Origin: Ministeria vibrans ATCC 50519
Lineage: Eukaryota; Opisthokonta; Filasterea
Length of the DNA stretch: 36,243 nt
Assembly (NCBI GenBank): GCA_943704425.1
Contig: CALSCP010000086.1
Coordinates: forward strand, 1-36,243
Direction: 5' to 3'
Below, piece after piece: positions 12,501 through 21,349 of this stretch; the stretch's first letter is position 1; the number at the start of each line of letters is the position of its first letter. The notes beneath the pieces are model-generated. The model saw only the letters and a program-made list of their open reading frames with translations. It made no database searches and was not told the origin of the DNA. The position numbers and the translations under genes were made by a program.

Positions 12501-14831
12501 TAGAAGCCAATGGTGGGCATGTCGCGCGTGTCGATGGGCTGTGTGCTCGCAAGACGCGTCCCGGCCTGGTTGAAGTAGAGAAAGTTGCTGCCTTGCATCG
12601 GCCCGCATCCGCCCCCGCCGTTGGACGGGGCACCACCAATGGGTGTTTGCCACTTGGTTGCGTCAAGGTTGGTCGTGGTGAAGGTGTCGAAGAAACGCGT
12701 GGTGATGTGCGAGTGAAGCTCTAGGGGCACCGAGACAAGTTGACGCAGGCCTTGGAGTCCGCCAAACGCGAGAGCGGGACCCGCACCGCACACATCCGAC
12801 TTGAGAACACTGTTGGGTCGCGATGTCCAGTAGGCGTTAGTGACGCTTGAGGAGACGGCAAAATCCTCGATGATTTCAGAGAGGGGTCCAGCCGCGAGAC
12901 TGCCGCCTAGCACGACATTGTCAATTTGAAACCTGTCTGCAGTGGCGCTGCCAAAAAATGGCATTTCCCAGCGAAAGCGAATCGATGCGTGTCGCAGACG
13001 GTCGTCGATGAGGAAGGAGACGTGGCGGGACACAAGGAAGAGGGTGTAGGGAAAGTCACTGATGAGGTGCCAGGAGGCGCCGCCGTTGGTGGAGTACGAG
13101 AAGACGGGACGGTAGGCAATGTTGGGGGCGCCGCATGCACCGCCACCGTACTGCAAGAGAAATTGCAGGAAAACGGCATCGGTGGTGTCAAGATCACGCG
13201 TGGTCGCATGACGCACAGGATCGGATGAGGCGCCAAAGAAGAGGGTGTTTCCCGCGGCCATGGTGTTGCAAATGGCAACGGTGGTGCGCGCAGCGCCCGC
13301 GAGCGAGTCCCACACGTCGGTGCGAGGCTGATTTGTGTCGAAATCGTCTGAGAAAGCGCCCACCAGCGACGTGTTGTTGGTTGCGGGAACGCAGGCATTG
13401 TCGGCGACAACATACGAGTAGCCAGAGTCGCAGAGGCAGCCGCCGCCCTCGGCGGCGGTAAGGCAACGCCCGTGACCCGCGCACCCATTGGGACAGTTGG
13501 GTCCAAAGTAGAAGTGAGCCAGCGCAAACTTGTTGACGGACGAGAGGGGGTTGCTGACGGTAAAGTCTTGGCGGATGCGAAAGGACACTTGCTCGAGGGG
13601 AAAAAGCGGTGCATTGAGTTGGTAGGCAATGCGCCGCCATGCAGAGCCGTACTCGCTGAAGACAAAGCGGCTTTTGGCCTGGTAGCCCAGAGAGTAGTTG
13701 TTGACTGCGTCAAAGGTGGGTGTGTCGACGACGACGTTGCTGAAGGAGGCGCCTCGATCCGTCGAGTATTCGAGATAGATGTCGTTGTCGTTGTTAATGG
13801 CGGCGCTGTTGGTACAGCTGTCGCCCATGAACAGCTCAAATTGAATTGTGTAAGAGGGTGTGAGGGCGGTGCGTTGGGCGAGCGTCTCCGGTTGGCCGAA
13901 GATGCGCAGCTCATCAATGTACGCGTGAGTTTCCGTGTTGTCAAGCTGAATCCAGCGCAGCGACGTCTGTTGAGTGCGTGCAGCAAGGGGTAGCGTGTGC
14001 GAGATGGGCTGGTAGCCGAGGGTGAGGTCGACGTAGCCAAAGGTGGACCAGGCCGAGCCACCGTTGGTGCTGTACTGGATGGAGATGCCGTTGCCGGAGA
14101 CGCCAAGGGGCGCGTTCGAAGCGACGACGCCGCCGACAAAGTAAATGGCGGTGATAGAGTGAGCAAGCCGCAAATCGAGGTCGCGCGTTGTGATGTGGCC
14201 CTGGTCGCCCAGGGTCGTGGACAGACGGTAGGCGAGGGAGCGGGTGCCGGCAAGGGCAGTGACGAAGCCCCCAAGAGAGGTAAACCAGGTGGAGGAGGCA
14301 AGCGGGGAGGTGTTGAAGTCTTCGTAGAGCAAAGGTAATGGGGCGCGAAGCACTGACGAGACATTGAGGTTGGTGGTGGTGATTTCACGACGACCGCTGG
14401 TGCCCGAGAAGAGGACGGCGTCACGACCACACCAGGTTGACACTTGGCCATTGTCGGCGAACAACCAGTAGGGTTCGTTGAGAGAGGAAGCAGCAAAGGT
14501 GTCAGCAAACTCGACGGTGGACGCGCTTGGGCCGCCGATGTAGATGTTGTCGATGGACCAGGGACTGTCTGCATTCGTGATGGTGGGTTGTGTCCAGCGA
14601 AAGCGCACCGCGGCCTTTTGGGCGGTATCTGGAAGCGACGTGGACACAAAGAGCGCCACATTACTGGTGGTGGTGTGTGTCGTAAGGGTTATCCAGGCGA
14701 CGCCCGCGTCGACGCTGTACTGAACGAGGACATTGTCACCGCTCCTGAGTGTGCCACAGCCGGTGCCTGCACCGCCGCCCATCCGAATGTGGTACTGCAC
14801 GACAGCGGCGTCGCGTGTGTCGATGTCCTCA
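551..14831 (-). CDS. Giant receptor tyrosine kinase with reelin-type repeats, EGF and sushi domains (5' end missing)
   Basis: One exon encodes about 4,760 residues; numbers below count from position 14800. Residues 1-2790 are reelin-like: at least a dozen Asp-box motifs (SYSTDGGTTW type), recurrent WAIDDLYVG-like strands, and five intervening EGFs of the form CxxxCxGHGxC. Next come a CGDGYC module and EGFs (about 2795-2890), an ErbB/insulin-receptor L-domain-like solenoid (about 2900-3145), more EGF and laminin-type EGFs, two sushi domains (about 3455-3580), tandem EGFs to about 3885, a ZU5-like beta domain, and one membrane span (about 4040-4062). A juxtamembrane segment of about 370 residues precedes the kinase (about 4430-4700). 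The kinase retains GKGQFG, VAVK, HRDLAARN, DFG and LPIRWMAPE, so it should be an active tyrosine kinase at the plasma membrane. No signal peptide is present. The exon opens at a splice acceptor (TTTGTAG, phase 2), so upstream exon(s) are missing. The ligand is unknown. Confidence 0.96.
1938..2203 (-). other. Cluster of five Tyr-x-Asn motifs in the RTK juxtamembrane segment
   Basis: Within the RTK, between membrane span and kinase, lie YLNV, YDNG, YGNR, YGNA and YGNT. When phosphorylated, Tyr-x-Asn is the classic docking motif for Grb2-type SH2 domains. The surrounding sequence is acidic and disordered, as is usual for phosphotyrosine docking tails. That these tyrosines are phosphorylated is inference. 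Confidence 0.7.
3249..3710 (-). repeat. Two recent tandem EGF duplications inside the RTK
   Basis: Two adjacent 117-bp units (3249..3365 and 3366..3482) are almost identical, and so are two adjacent 114-bp units (3483..3596 and 3597..3710). Each encodes one calcium-type EGF domain starting DECASSPC. Near-identity at the DNA level means these duplications are much younger than the other EGF domains in the protein, or have been homogenised. Confidence 0.85.
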
Positions 14832-14854
14832 CTACAAAGCAGGCGTCAATGCAC

Positions 14855-14888
14855 GTGTGTGTGTGTGTGTGTGTGGAGCATTGAGGAT

Positions 14889-14970
<82 letters not shown>
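14855..14970. repeat. (GT)n plus (GA)n microsatellite block
   Basis: A (GT)n tract (14855..14874) and a 78-bp (GA)n tract (14893..14970) separate the first visible RTK exon from the last visible exon of the TMEM97-like gene. Both genes are on the minus strand and both are cut off here. Confidence 0.9.
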
Positions 14971-14975
<5 letters not shown>

Positions 14976-15004
14976 TGTAATAAATGGAGTGTGTTGCTCA
15001 GTAC

Positions 15005-15646
15005 CATAGGCCCAGAGCAGAGCGGGAATCCGGATCCAGGCACGCTCGTTCAGGATTGCATAGACGGCAACAAGGTAAAAGGGGGCATACAAGACGGGAG
15101 AGAACCACGCCATGGTGTTGTACCACACATTGTTGACATGCAACATCGGATCGACTGCAGTCGCCCACCAGAAGTACTAACACAAAGAGACAGTCAGACG
15201 GACGGCGTGCGGACGAATCGAATGCGTACATGGTCCCACACAAAGGATGGGGGGAACGGGAGTGCTTTGAGTTGCTCGAGCGTCGCATTGGCGGGTGCAA
15301 GCGACTGCGCGAGATCAATCATAATCGCGATCACGAAGAACACAGCAAAGCCTAATCAAAACAGAACAAGGTCAACTGCCCGATTCCCAACAGCAATATA
15401 TATGGCATTGAGGCGTACACAGGACAAGGAGAAGATCAAGGGAGCGCGCCATTGTATAAAAGTGTGTGAAAGTAATATTTTTGTTTTGAGTGAAAATTTC
15501 AAAGTTCCAACACCTTTTTTTCTCCAAGATTGATGTGCTCCCACATCACAGTAGGTTTGATATTTGCCCTCGTGGCTGGCTTGGCGATCCACGTCGTTGA
15601 TCATGTCGAACATGTACGAAAATTTCGAAATATCCGTTTCCATCAT
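15005..15646 (-). CDS. EXPERA-domain membrane protein, TMEM97 (sigma-2 receptor)-like, 3' end missing
   Basis: Three exons join in phase: 15646..15550, 15351..15230 and 15176..15005 (97, 122 and 172 nt; about 130 residues). The protein has a short soluble N-terminus, a first membrane span with an acidic end (FAVFFVIAIMIDLAQSL), a conserved-looking VDP segment, then a span ending PFYLVAVYAI followed by WIRIPALLWAYG. This matches the EXPERA layout of TMEM97, a sterol-handling ER/lysosomal four-span protein of about 176 residues. In a by-eye alignment the membrane Glu of TMEM97 span 2 is Ser here. About 45 residues, including the last span, are missing: the exon ends at a phase-1 donor facing the (GA)n block, and no continuation is found. 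The chosen start is the first in-frame ATG; Met residues 12 and 15 are alternatives. The first donor (ACTGTGATG) is weak. Other EXPERA families (TM6SF, EBP) are possible. Confidence 0.72.
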
Positions 15647-15691
15647 CGCTCTGTCGGCTGACACGCCGCGTAGCACAACACCGAGCCGTCC
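15647..15691. promoter_or_regulatory. 45-bp gap between head-to-head start codons
   Basis: Only 45 bp separate the proposed start codons of the TMEM97-like gene (-) and the lipase-like gene (+). The gap is moderately GC-rich and has no TATA box. If both starts are right, the two promoters must overlap the opposite gene's 5' region. Confidence 0.4.
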
Positions 15692-16924
15692 ATGTACAGT
15701 TCGTTTGACTTGGACCCGACCAACGCCAAGAGGATAGCAGTGCGCGACGGCCTCCTGCTCCACTGCCAGGAGATCCCCTGCGCCGACCCCGCGCGCGTCC
15801 TTGTCTTCGTCCACGACGGCGGCGACCACAGCGGCCGCTACAAGCACCTTGCGTCCGAGTTCAAGCACACCGCCGCCGCCTACTTGTGCGATCTGCGTGG
15901 CCATGGACGCTCTCAGGGTCGTCGATTTTACGCTCTTTCGTATCAAGAGTACGTGAGTGACATTCACGCCATCATTCAACATGTCCGTCAGCGCCACGCT
16001 CGCGTTCCACGTACGCCTCTCCCTCAACGTGTAGTCCTCTCTCTCTTACACACGTTTCCTCCTCCTCCTCCTCTCTCTATCACTTTGTTTCTCTCTATCA
16101 CTTTGTTTCTCTCTATCACTTTGTTTCTCTCTATCACTTTGTTTCTCTCACTATCACTTTTGTTTCCCTCTCTTCTCTCTCTCTCTATCACTTTGTTTCT
16201 CTTTCTGTCTCTCTCTCTTTATCTCTTTCCCTCTCTCTATCCCTCTCTCTATCTATTATTTATCCATCAGTGACTCTGATTGGCCATGGAACTGGCGCTG
16301 TGCTTGCCACGCTTGCGGCCTTACCCAACAGCGACGCAGAGGGTGCCGACGCGACTCCATCGAGTCTGCTGCCCGACTCATTGATTCTCACATCACCATG
16401 TTTTGCCCAGGGCCGTCTGGGCATCATTCCGTATCAGTCGTTGCTGGCCGACGCCGTCTCCTTCCTCCTCCCCTACTTTGAACTTGAGGCTGTTCCCAGC
16501 TGTTTGCGCACCGCCAACAATCAAACCGACGCCCAGTTCGACAATGACAAGTATGTCTTTCACGGCAAAATTCCCGGTGCGATCAAACCTTCTCGCGTCG
16601 TATCCCAACTCATTATTATTGTTTTTTAACGCAGTGCGCACTGCCGTCGAGCTGCGCAACGCCGCGCTCGCGGCAAGTCGCGCCCTGTCATGGCTTCCCA
16701 TGCCTGTTTTGGTCCTGCACGGCGACGCCGACCGTCTGTGCAGCTTCGAGGCCTCCAAGGCGGTCGCCGAGTCGGCCGGTTTCTCCTTCACTACCCGCAC
16801 GCGCGGCTCTCGCATTCGCCTCTTTCTCTCTCTCGTCCAGGGTCCCCATGATCTCTGGCACTCCACGAAGGCCCGTGAGGTCTTTGATTCCATCGTCGAA
16901 TTCTTCTCTGCTCTTCCAACGTAA
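15692..16924 (+). CDS. Monoglyceride-lipase-like alpha/beta hydrolase lacking the nucleophile serine
   Basis: Exons 15692..16010, 16271..16576 and 16635..16924 join in phase to give 304 residues, matching human monoglyceride lipase (303). Visible family marks are HDGGDHSGRY near the oxyanion loop, LCDLRGHGRSQG, VLHGDADRLC carrying the acid residue, and GPHDLWH carrying the catalytic His. The nucleophile elbow, normally GHSMG in this family, reads GHGTG: the serine codon is GGA (Gly) at 16288..16290. The usual HGxG oxyanion motif is also altered (HDGG). The fold and two members of the triad are kept, so this is probably a non-hydrolytic pseudoenzyme or a protein with another role. Intron 1 (260 nt) is full of CT-rich minisatellite; intron 2 is 58 nt. 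The gene converges on the SLF1-like gene, with 44 bp between the stop codons. Confidence 0.88.
16077..16148 (+). repeat. 18-bp minisatellite in lipase-like intron 1
   Basis: Four tandem copies of CTATCACTTTGTTTCTCT sit in a CT-rich intron, with degenerate copies to about 16205. Related sequence recurs in introns of three other genes in the window, on either strand. Confidence 0.85.
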
Positions 16925-16968
16925 AATATACACATTGCATATTACATTTTTAAGTAATGAATCAGTAT

Positions 16969-19900
16969 CTACAACGCAATGGACAAACTTGCAAACCGGC
17001 GCTCAGTGGCTCCCGCCAAGGACCGCGAGTGTGCACATAGCCGTGTATGCATCTCACGCACCTTGACCCGCATAGCCGCACGTACACGCTCTTCCTCCTG
17101 CCTCGGTGGTGCACGCGTGCTCAGCATGTGCAACGCCGCACTCACAAGCACATCGACAAAACACACGTATTCATGACACGCAAGCGGATCACACTCGCCC
17201 GCACCGTGCGCCATCAACCGACGTACACACTCCTCATGCCCATTCGCTTGTGCCAGCCCTATCGCAGTCTCCCCATTCTTTCCTATCGCATGCGCATCCA
17301 CACCCGCATCAAGTAATAAAGACACTGCCAAGTACTGCCCCGACACACACGCCTGTCCAAAAATTTCCATTCAATATCATCATCATTTTGTTTGGTCTCC
17401 TCCGTTTTCTCTGTTTTTACCTCATGCAACGGAGTGAGGTCATCGTAGCAGCGCAAATGTACATTGGCCCCTTTGCCTAACAGGTCCTGCACACGCTTAG
17501 CGATGTGCTCCACCGGCGCCCGCGCAGGCTTCTTTTTGCACGCCAGCATCAACTGCGACTCGCCATACTGATTACACGCATTCACTCCCTTGCGCATTGC
17601 CTACATGTCATCACATCATCAACACCATTGTACACGTTGAAAGAGAGAACACGGCTTGTGTTTCACACCTTTGATGGGGTGTCGGGTGCAAACGTGCTTT
17701 TAGTCGCATCAGGCACATTTGTCCCGCTAGCACTCGTACTTGCTGTCGTACTTGTGCCGACTGTCGCCATCGTCCTGGACGGTGTGCGCTCCATATAAAA
17801 CGAAATCAGCTAAAACAACACAATGAGAAAGCGACAGATAAACGACCAAGACATATTCTTTCTACTCGAGTTTCTTTGCTTCGCCTCTCTATCGCTCTGT
17901 TTCTTTGCTTCGCCTCTTCATCGCTTTGTTTCTCCTCTCTCTCCATCGCTTTGCTTCTCTCTCTCTCTCTATCACTTTGTTTCTTTCTCCCTCCTCTCTC
18001 TCTCCCTACCACTTTGTTTCTTTCTCTCTCTCTATCACATTGTTTCTTTCTCCCTCCTCTCTCTCTCTCTATTTATGTCTTGTACCTTTTCGAGATGAAA
18101 GGGAACAGTCGCATTGTGTTGCGGGGCTGCACCGTACTCGGGCCCATCGAGAATGGCAGTGACGACGGCAGTGCGAAGGGACACCGATTCAATCGACTCA
18201 ATGGCAACAAAGAGCGCCAGAGAGAGCGGCACACGCTGGCGGAGATGCGCAAAGAGAGTCACAAAGCCGTGTTTGAGCTTGGGAAAGAAGACGTTGCGAC
18301 GAGCAGAGTAAAGTAGTGTGATGGTGCGATGAAGGAGACGTGTCAGGCGCACTGAATCTCGGTCCATCACCTCATGCGCCTCAGTCCAGCGGTTGCGTGT
18401 GCTCAGCCGAACCGGACAGCACTCTTGTGCCACATCTTGTAGTGCATTTAGAATGTTTTGCACAGTTGCGTCGAGTCGTCCTTCCATTTTGTGCACGTCC
18501 AACACCTGTCGCATTAATGGTCCTTCCTTGTTGTTGCTACTGCTACTGCTGTTGTTATTGTTGCTACTGTTGCTACTACCGGCACTGCGCCTTTGCACAG
18601 GCGCTCGCGCGTCGCTCTCCAAGTCCGCCACAAACATCTCCAGAGCCAACAGACCCTGAACACGACTTAGCTCCGCTTTGCGCGATGCTACTGCAATCTG
18701 TTGCATCTCACGCTCGACTGCCGTCGACTTGGCTGTTGCTGCTGCTGCTGCAGCAGCTGCCACTGATGTCGCCAAAAAGGTCGCGGGCGTTGCCTCTGCG
18801 TCATCGTCTCCTTCGTCGTCAGCATCGTCTTCGTCCTCCTCCAGGTATCCACTTTGCTTCTTCGTCGTGGTCGCCACACACTGTGCGGGTCGTGCAGTGC
18901 CGTCACGCTGTCGACCCACCGCCAGGTACACGGCAATATCGACAAGCTTCCAGCCACACTGCCGCCGGCTCGCCTCGCTCACCCGCTTCGCATGGACAGA
19001 AGACGCACTACCACCACCACCACCACCGCTACCGCGCTCAGGCGACCCCATCAAATCATCGTCTGAGCCAGGTCTGTAGGCCAGGGCACTGCACTGGCTC
19101 ACTGTGCCCTCGTCCAGATCCCACGCGCGCAAACAACCAAGCACATGTGTTGCAAGAGACATGTGACTCGCTGCCTCGTCTAGCGCTGCCAAGTCGTCCA
19201 GACGATGCACTCGCTGCAAGACCACCTTGACAACCAGCAGCCAGCTGACTCGCGGCGTGGGTCTGCGTTGAGCACTCGCCATGCCCCGCAGCAACGACAG
19301 CGAGTGTTCAAACCGTTGACTCATCGACAGATCCACGACGGTCTCCACTTCGTTGTCCCGAAACCTTCGGATGATGGCTGACGGTGCGTTGTCTCGCGGC
19401 AGCGCGCAGTAGGGAGCCACGGCCAACAAACGCGGTACGGCTACCGCTGCAGAGACACTTTCTGCCGCATCACGAGTACCAACGGATGATGTTTGCCGCG
19501 CAAATGGAATGATGCGCCACGGCTCGCCACCACTCTGACCATTGGTGGGGGTTTCAGCAAACCCACCAGGGTCTGTAGTAACAGTAAGATTACGTGCACA
19601 CGATGAATTCCGTTTCAGCGACGATGTGACCTTCTGCTGTTTTAGTGGTGGTGTCTCGCCAGACGTTGCCTCGTGTTGCTGCGACTCGCTCAAGCGTCGT
19701 TTCGGAGCTTTGCGCGGCGACGGTGACGACAGCGAATCCGACAGCCAGGCCAACCGCCAGTGTTCAGCCGAGGATTTCACATCAAGCAAGCGTTGTACAA
19801 TGTAGGCCGTCGCAAGAAAGTCTACCTGCTTGAGGGCGCGTCGTTCGCAGTCTGCATACAAAGTGCAAACTTCGGCCTGCAACGACCCGTCCGCAGCCAT

Positions 19901-20683
19901 GTCGCAAAATACATGGGTGACATCATCGGGAATGCTGGTCAGTGGTACCTCGGCGGTTACAGGCACGACGGTTGCGCCACCAGCGCAAAGTAGTCTACAC
20001 AAAAAAACAGAAATTGGAAAATATGATCATTCCACCAACCTCTTGCACACCACAACACTATTGGCAAGCGCGCCATTCCTCTCACGCGAACCTACCTCGA
20101 GAACATTTGGATGCGTTGAGCGCTGTTGTGCAGCACAATCACCTTCCAGTTATAAAACACCGGCGGCTGCTGCTGCTGGTCGTGCGGTTGGCGGTTGGGT
20201 CTGCGTCGGCGAAGTGCAGGCAAGGCATAGAGCGACCGTTGGGTTGCGTTGGTCGCCTGGCTCGCCGGTACATCGGCCTCGGACCATTCGTGGTCACTCT
20301 CGCGTGCCCAGCCAGTCTGCGAAGCCTTGCAAGCCTCGACAAACGACGGTTTCAACACCCATATGCCTAAAGAGAGGCGGAATTTGAACGGTGAAAAAAA
20401 CTCGCAAAATGATCGGATGCGCCCACCTTGCGCACAGGCACACAGGAACTTCTCGTCGAGCTTGGGACCGGCGGAAATAAGATGCGTACACGTATCGAGA
20501 AGGTACTGAGTCGCAACGACACAGATATGTCCATTAGAAGCGGATGTGCGGGTGTTTGAAACATGCACGTACCGACTCCTTTTCATGCGGAATGTCGAGC
20601 GCCTTCAAATCGTGGTGGACCTGCACCTTCTGATCTGCCGAGAACGCACATATCTGTACTACGGCAAGACTCTTGCCACTCAT
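16969..20683 (-). CDS. SLF1-like tandem BRCT plus ankyrin-repeat protein
   Basis: Seven exons join in phase: 20683..20573, 20505..20427, 20366..20096, 19994..18086, 17809..17669, 17600..17421 and 17352..16969 (3,075 nt, 1,024 residues; human SLF1 is about 1,058). BRCT1 (residues about 1-90) has CTHLIS and a Trp in GIWVLKPSF. BRCT2 (about 131-225) has NWKVIVL, CAGGATVV and VTHVF. A Ser/Lys-rich linker and helical region (about 360-450) resemble the SLF1 middle, then a low-complexity Asn/Ser stretch and another helical region. At least two ankyrin repeats (about 845-955) follow, with TPLHEA and GETAIGLA. SLF1 (ANKRD32) links RAD18 to SMC5/6 at stalled forks, so a nuclear DNA-repair role is inferred. 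The exon 4/5 join decides whether this is one gene: donor GTACAA and acceptor TTTTAG are both phase 0, but the 276-nt intron is low-complexity. Confidence 0.82.
17885..18075 (+). repeat. CT-rich minisatellite in SLF1-like intron 4
   Basis: Degenerate copies of CTCTATCACTTTGTTTCT with CCTCCTCTCTCT spacers fill this intron. It is the same family as in the lipase-like intron, but here it lies antisense to its host gene, so the transcript is GA-rich. Confidence 0.8.
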
Positions 20684-20709
20684 GGCGGTCAAATAAAAAA
20701 TAATAAAAT

Positions 20710-20747
20710 AATAGGAATAAATGAAGTCGAAAAGTTTACTCAAAAAG
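20710..20747 (+). repeat. 38-bp dispersed repeat, copy 1
   Basis: The repeat begins AATAGGAATAAATGAAG and ends GTTTACTCAAAAAG, followed at once by (GA)n. It is identical over 38 bp to copy 2 and, inverted, to copy 3 near the right end of the window. Confidence 0.9.
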
Positions 20748-20809
20748 GAGAGAGAGAGAGAGAAATAACCCTAATAAAATAATAATAGAAGAAGAAATAA
20801 ATTAATAAT

Positions 20810-20847
20810 AATAGGAATAAATGAAGTCGAAAAGTTTACTCAAAAAG
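20810..20847 (+). repeat. 38-bp dispersed repeat, copy 2
   Basis: Identical 38 bp, offset exactly 100 bp from copy 1 and in the same orientation. It is not followed by (GA)n. Confidence 0.9.
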
Positions 20848-21052
20848 TAATAAATATAATCAGACAAAGTGTAAACTTGTCAAACGAATAATGCTTGCCT
20901 CTTGCTTGGTTCGGAGTCGTCCCGCGCCGTGCTCTTGTCGTTGCTACTATACGTATACTCTCACACATGATCCTTTTATAAACTCTCACACATACATGCA
21001 TACACACACGCTCAATTTTTTCTCCCCTCAACTTTTTGACTCCTTAATATTA

Positions 21053-21196
21053 TTATTGAATTTGGCGCTCTTTTGATCTCAACGGTGCCAGGAGTGCTTT
21101 GTGGTCACCCAACGCGCTCTGCAAGATGTGCCATTCTACCGTCTTTTTCATTGCAGCACGTTCCAATACACTGCGCTCAATCAACTGTGTCGATAT
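21053..21196 (-). CDS. Possible C-terminal exon of an unidentified gene (5' part missing)
   Basis: On the minus strand a candidate acceptor (GGGACAG) is followed by 47 codons and TAA. The residues are helical and charged (…ERAAMKKTVEWHILQSAL…, ending SKERQIQ). They faintly resemble the end of mitochondrial ATP synthase subunit b, but that is a guess. Upstream in its own direction lies the (CA)n run and then the stop codon of the AUH-like gene, so earlier exons have no room. The opposite strand also has an open frame of similar quality (VVTQRALQDVPFYRLFHC), so strand and coding status are uncertain. Confidence 0.28.
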   Translation of the reverse strand: MSTQLIERSVLERAAMKKTVEWHILQSALGDHKALLAPLRSKERQIQ

Positions 21197-21265
21197 CTGT
21201 CCCAGTTCCACATTCGAGTGTCAGTCATAAGTGCGTCTTATTTTTCAATGTATTTGAATCAAGAG

Positions 21266-21267
<2 letters not shown>

Positions 21268-21327
<60 letters not shown>
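21268..21327. repeat. (CA)n microsatellite
   Basis: Sixty bases of CA dinucleotide lie 22 bp beyond the stop codon of the AUH-like gene. Confidence 0.95.
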
Positions 21328-21329
<2 letters not shown>

Positions 21330-21349
21330 TTTTACACTACACACTGGTC

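Larger units (their letters stand above)
20684..21052. other. AT-rich intergenic stretch
   Basis: This region lies upstream of the SLF1-like start codon. It contains two copies of the 38-bp dispersed repeat and many AATAAT/AATAAA strings. A plus-strand ATG at 20891 opens a short Cys/Arg-rich reading frame resembling a mitochondrial presequence, but no supported downstream exon could be assigned to it. Confidence 0.5.

Noticed and set aside
12907-14661. 584-codon minus-strand frame overlapping the RTK in another phase
   Set aside because: It is Ser/Pro/Thr/Leu-rich with no domain signal, while the RTK frame over the same bases shows repeated Asp-box and EGF motifs.
14882-14973. Arg/Glu-rich reading frame in the (GA)n block
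   Set aside because: The residues come entirely from the dinucleotide repeat.
14831-15005. In-frame fusion of the TMEM97-like protein to the RTK ectodomain
   Set aside because: The donor is phase 1 and the acceptor phase 2, and alternative acceptors nearby give frames without reelin-like or EXPERA-like sequence.
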